Source: Saprospiraceae bacterium
GTDB taxonomy: Bacteria; Bacteroidota; Bacteroidia; Chitinophagales; Saprospiraceae
Assembly (NCBI GenBank): GCA_016714445.1
Contig: JADJNF010000009.1
Location: 186,001-250,000, forward strand
Direction: 5' to 3'
Length of the DNA: 64,000 nt
Both the position numbers and the translations under genes were made by a program. Below, piece by piece: positions 63,511 through 64,000 of this stretch (the stretch's first letter is position 1; the number at the start of each line of letters is the position of its first letter). The notes beneath the pieces were generated by a model. The model made no database searches. It had not been told where the DNA came from and worked only from the letters and a program-made list of their open reading frames with translations.

Positions 63511-64000
63511 ATGTTGTATAAATTTTATAAATACTTGCCAATAATCACTATCGTTTTAGTTTCGCTTTCTGTGAAAAATATAAGTGCGCAAAAGGTTAAT
63601 AATGTGATTACCATAGGTGAATTGAAGGACAAAATTGCAGGCGCATGGATTGGCCAAATGATTGGTAATATTTATGGTCTGCCTCATGAAAATAAATATG
63701 TGAATGCTCCTGGAGATGATCAGAAATGGCCTTATGGCTATTCAAAAAATCTAGATAAACTCAAAAAATACGAAGGTGCTTTTTCGGATGATGATACAGA
63801 TGTTGAATATATGTATCTCCTTACCATGGAGAAATATGGTTATGAGCCTACTTATGAGCAAATGCGCGAGGCTTGGTTATTTCATATTCGCGACAGAGTA
63901 TGGTTGGCCAATCGTGGAGCCTTAGGTTTAATGCACTATGGATATACACCACCGTTTACAGGTGATAAGGAAATCAATCCGCATTGGTTTCAAATAGATC
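63511..64000 (+). CDS. ADP-ribosylglycohydrolase family protein (runs off the end)
   Basis: The first 163 residues of a secreted ADP-ribosylglycohydrolase (PF03747-like). Signal peptide about 1-25 (MLYKFYKYLPIITIVLVSLS...ISA). Then LKDKIAGAWIGQMIGNIYGLPHENKYV (cited in part; Gly-rich first motif) and AFSDDDTDVEYMYLLTME, where the DDDTD run supplies acidic metal ligands of this family. Further motifs lie beyond the window. With ribokinase and SusCD it suggests cleavage of ADP-ribose or related ribosides to release ribose. Confidence 0.85.
   Translation, partial: MLYKFYKYLPIITIVLVSLSVKNISAQKVNNVITIGELKDKIAGAWIGQMIGNIYGLPHENKYVNAPGDDQKWPYGYSKNLDKLKKYEGAFSDDDTDVEYMYLLTMEKYGYEPTYEQMREAWLFHIRDRVWLANRGALGLMHYGYTPPFTGDKEINPHWFQID

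Noticed and set aside
1..64000. CRISPR arrays, insertion sequences, toxin-antitoxin or defence genes
   Set aside because: Looked for on both strands; no direct-repeat array, transposase, or recognisable defence protein was found.

Overview
This window is a stretch of chromosome from a low-GC member of the Bacteroidota, probably of the Saprospiria/Chitinophagia type. Evidence for this: SusC/SusD outer-membrane pairs, secreted proteins with type IX secretion (T9SS) C-terminal domains, the order ftsX / DUF3098 / uppP / truB, and many copies of the Bacteroidota -7 promoter element TAnnTTTG in front of genes. Start codons generally lack Shine-Dalgarno sequences.

Layout. 1-2.9 kb: end of signal peptidase I, then a tight run of a secreted protein, a DUF1684 lipoprotein and a signal-less BtuF-like protein. 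3.1-6.7 kb: secreted subtilase, TraB/GumN protein, Lrp regulator, small secreted protein. 7-14.6 kb: housekeeping run on the minus strand (ftsX ... DUF3098-uppP-truB-folD-prmA), split by a plus-strand CotH surface protein; prmA carries a frameshift. 14.9-21.2 kb: groES-groEL, VOC protein, prfB with a textbook +1 recoding site, an FKBP lipoprotein gene with an in-frame stop, nrnA and ndk. 21.3-26.1 kb: a very AT-rich glycan-modification cluster (three methyltransferases, a glycosyltransferase, a polysaccharide deacetylase). 26.3-31.7 kb: one giant T9SS surface protein with about 15 Cys-containing repeats. 31.9-42.9 kb: accC, NlpC/P60 peptidase, AGCS symporter, folK, deoxynucleoside kinase, TonB-like protein, BrkB protein, thioesterase, arginine deiminase. 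42.9-50.2 kb: P-type ATPase, pdxH, K+ channel, a degenerate pseudouridine synthase, dnaB. 50.2-50.6 kb: AT-rich spacer with DnaA-box-like 9-mers, a candidate replication origin. 50.6-56.2 kb: two LTA-synthase-like membrane sulfatases, pyrC, tRNA-Arg(TCT). 56.9-64 kb: LacI regulator, ribokinase, SusC, SusD and an ADP-ribosylglycohydrolase running off the end, which together read as a ribose / nucleoside / ADP-ribose scavenging locus with a palindromic operator.

No CRISPR array, insertion sequence, phage or recognisable defence system was found. The points most worth a second look are the DnaA-box cluster beside dnaB, the prfB recoding site, two genes (prfB and the deoxynucleoside kinase) whose conserved N-termini have no ATG/GTG/TTG start and seem to begin at ATA, the lesions in prmA and the FKBP gene, and the ribose-type locus with its predicted operators. 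Several of the lesions could be consensus errors, which only read data can settle.
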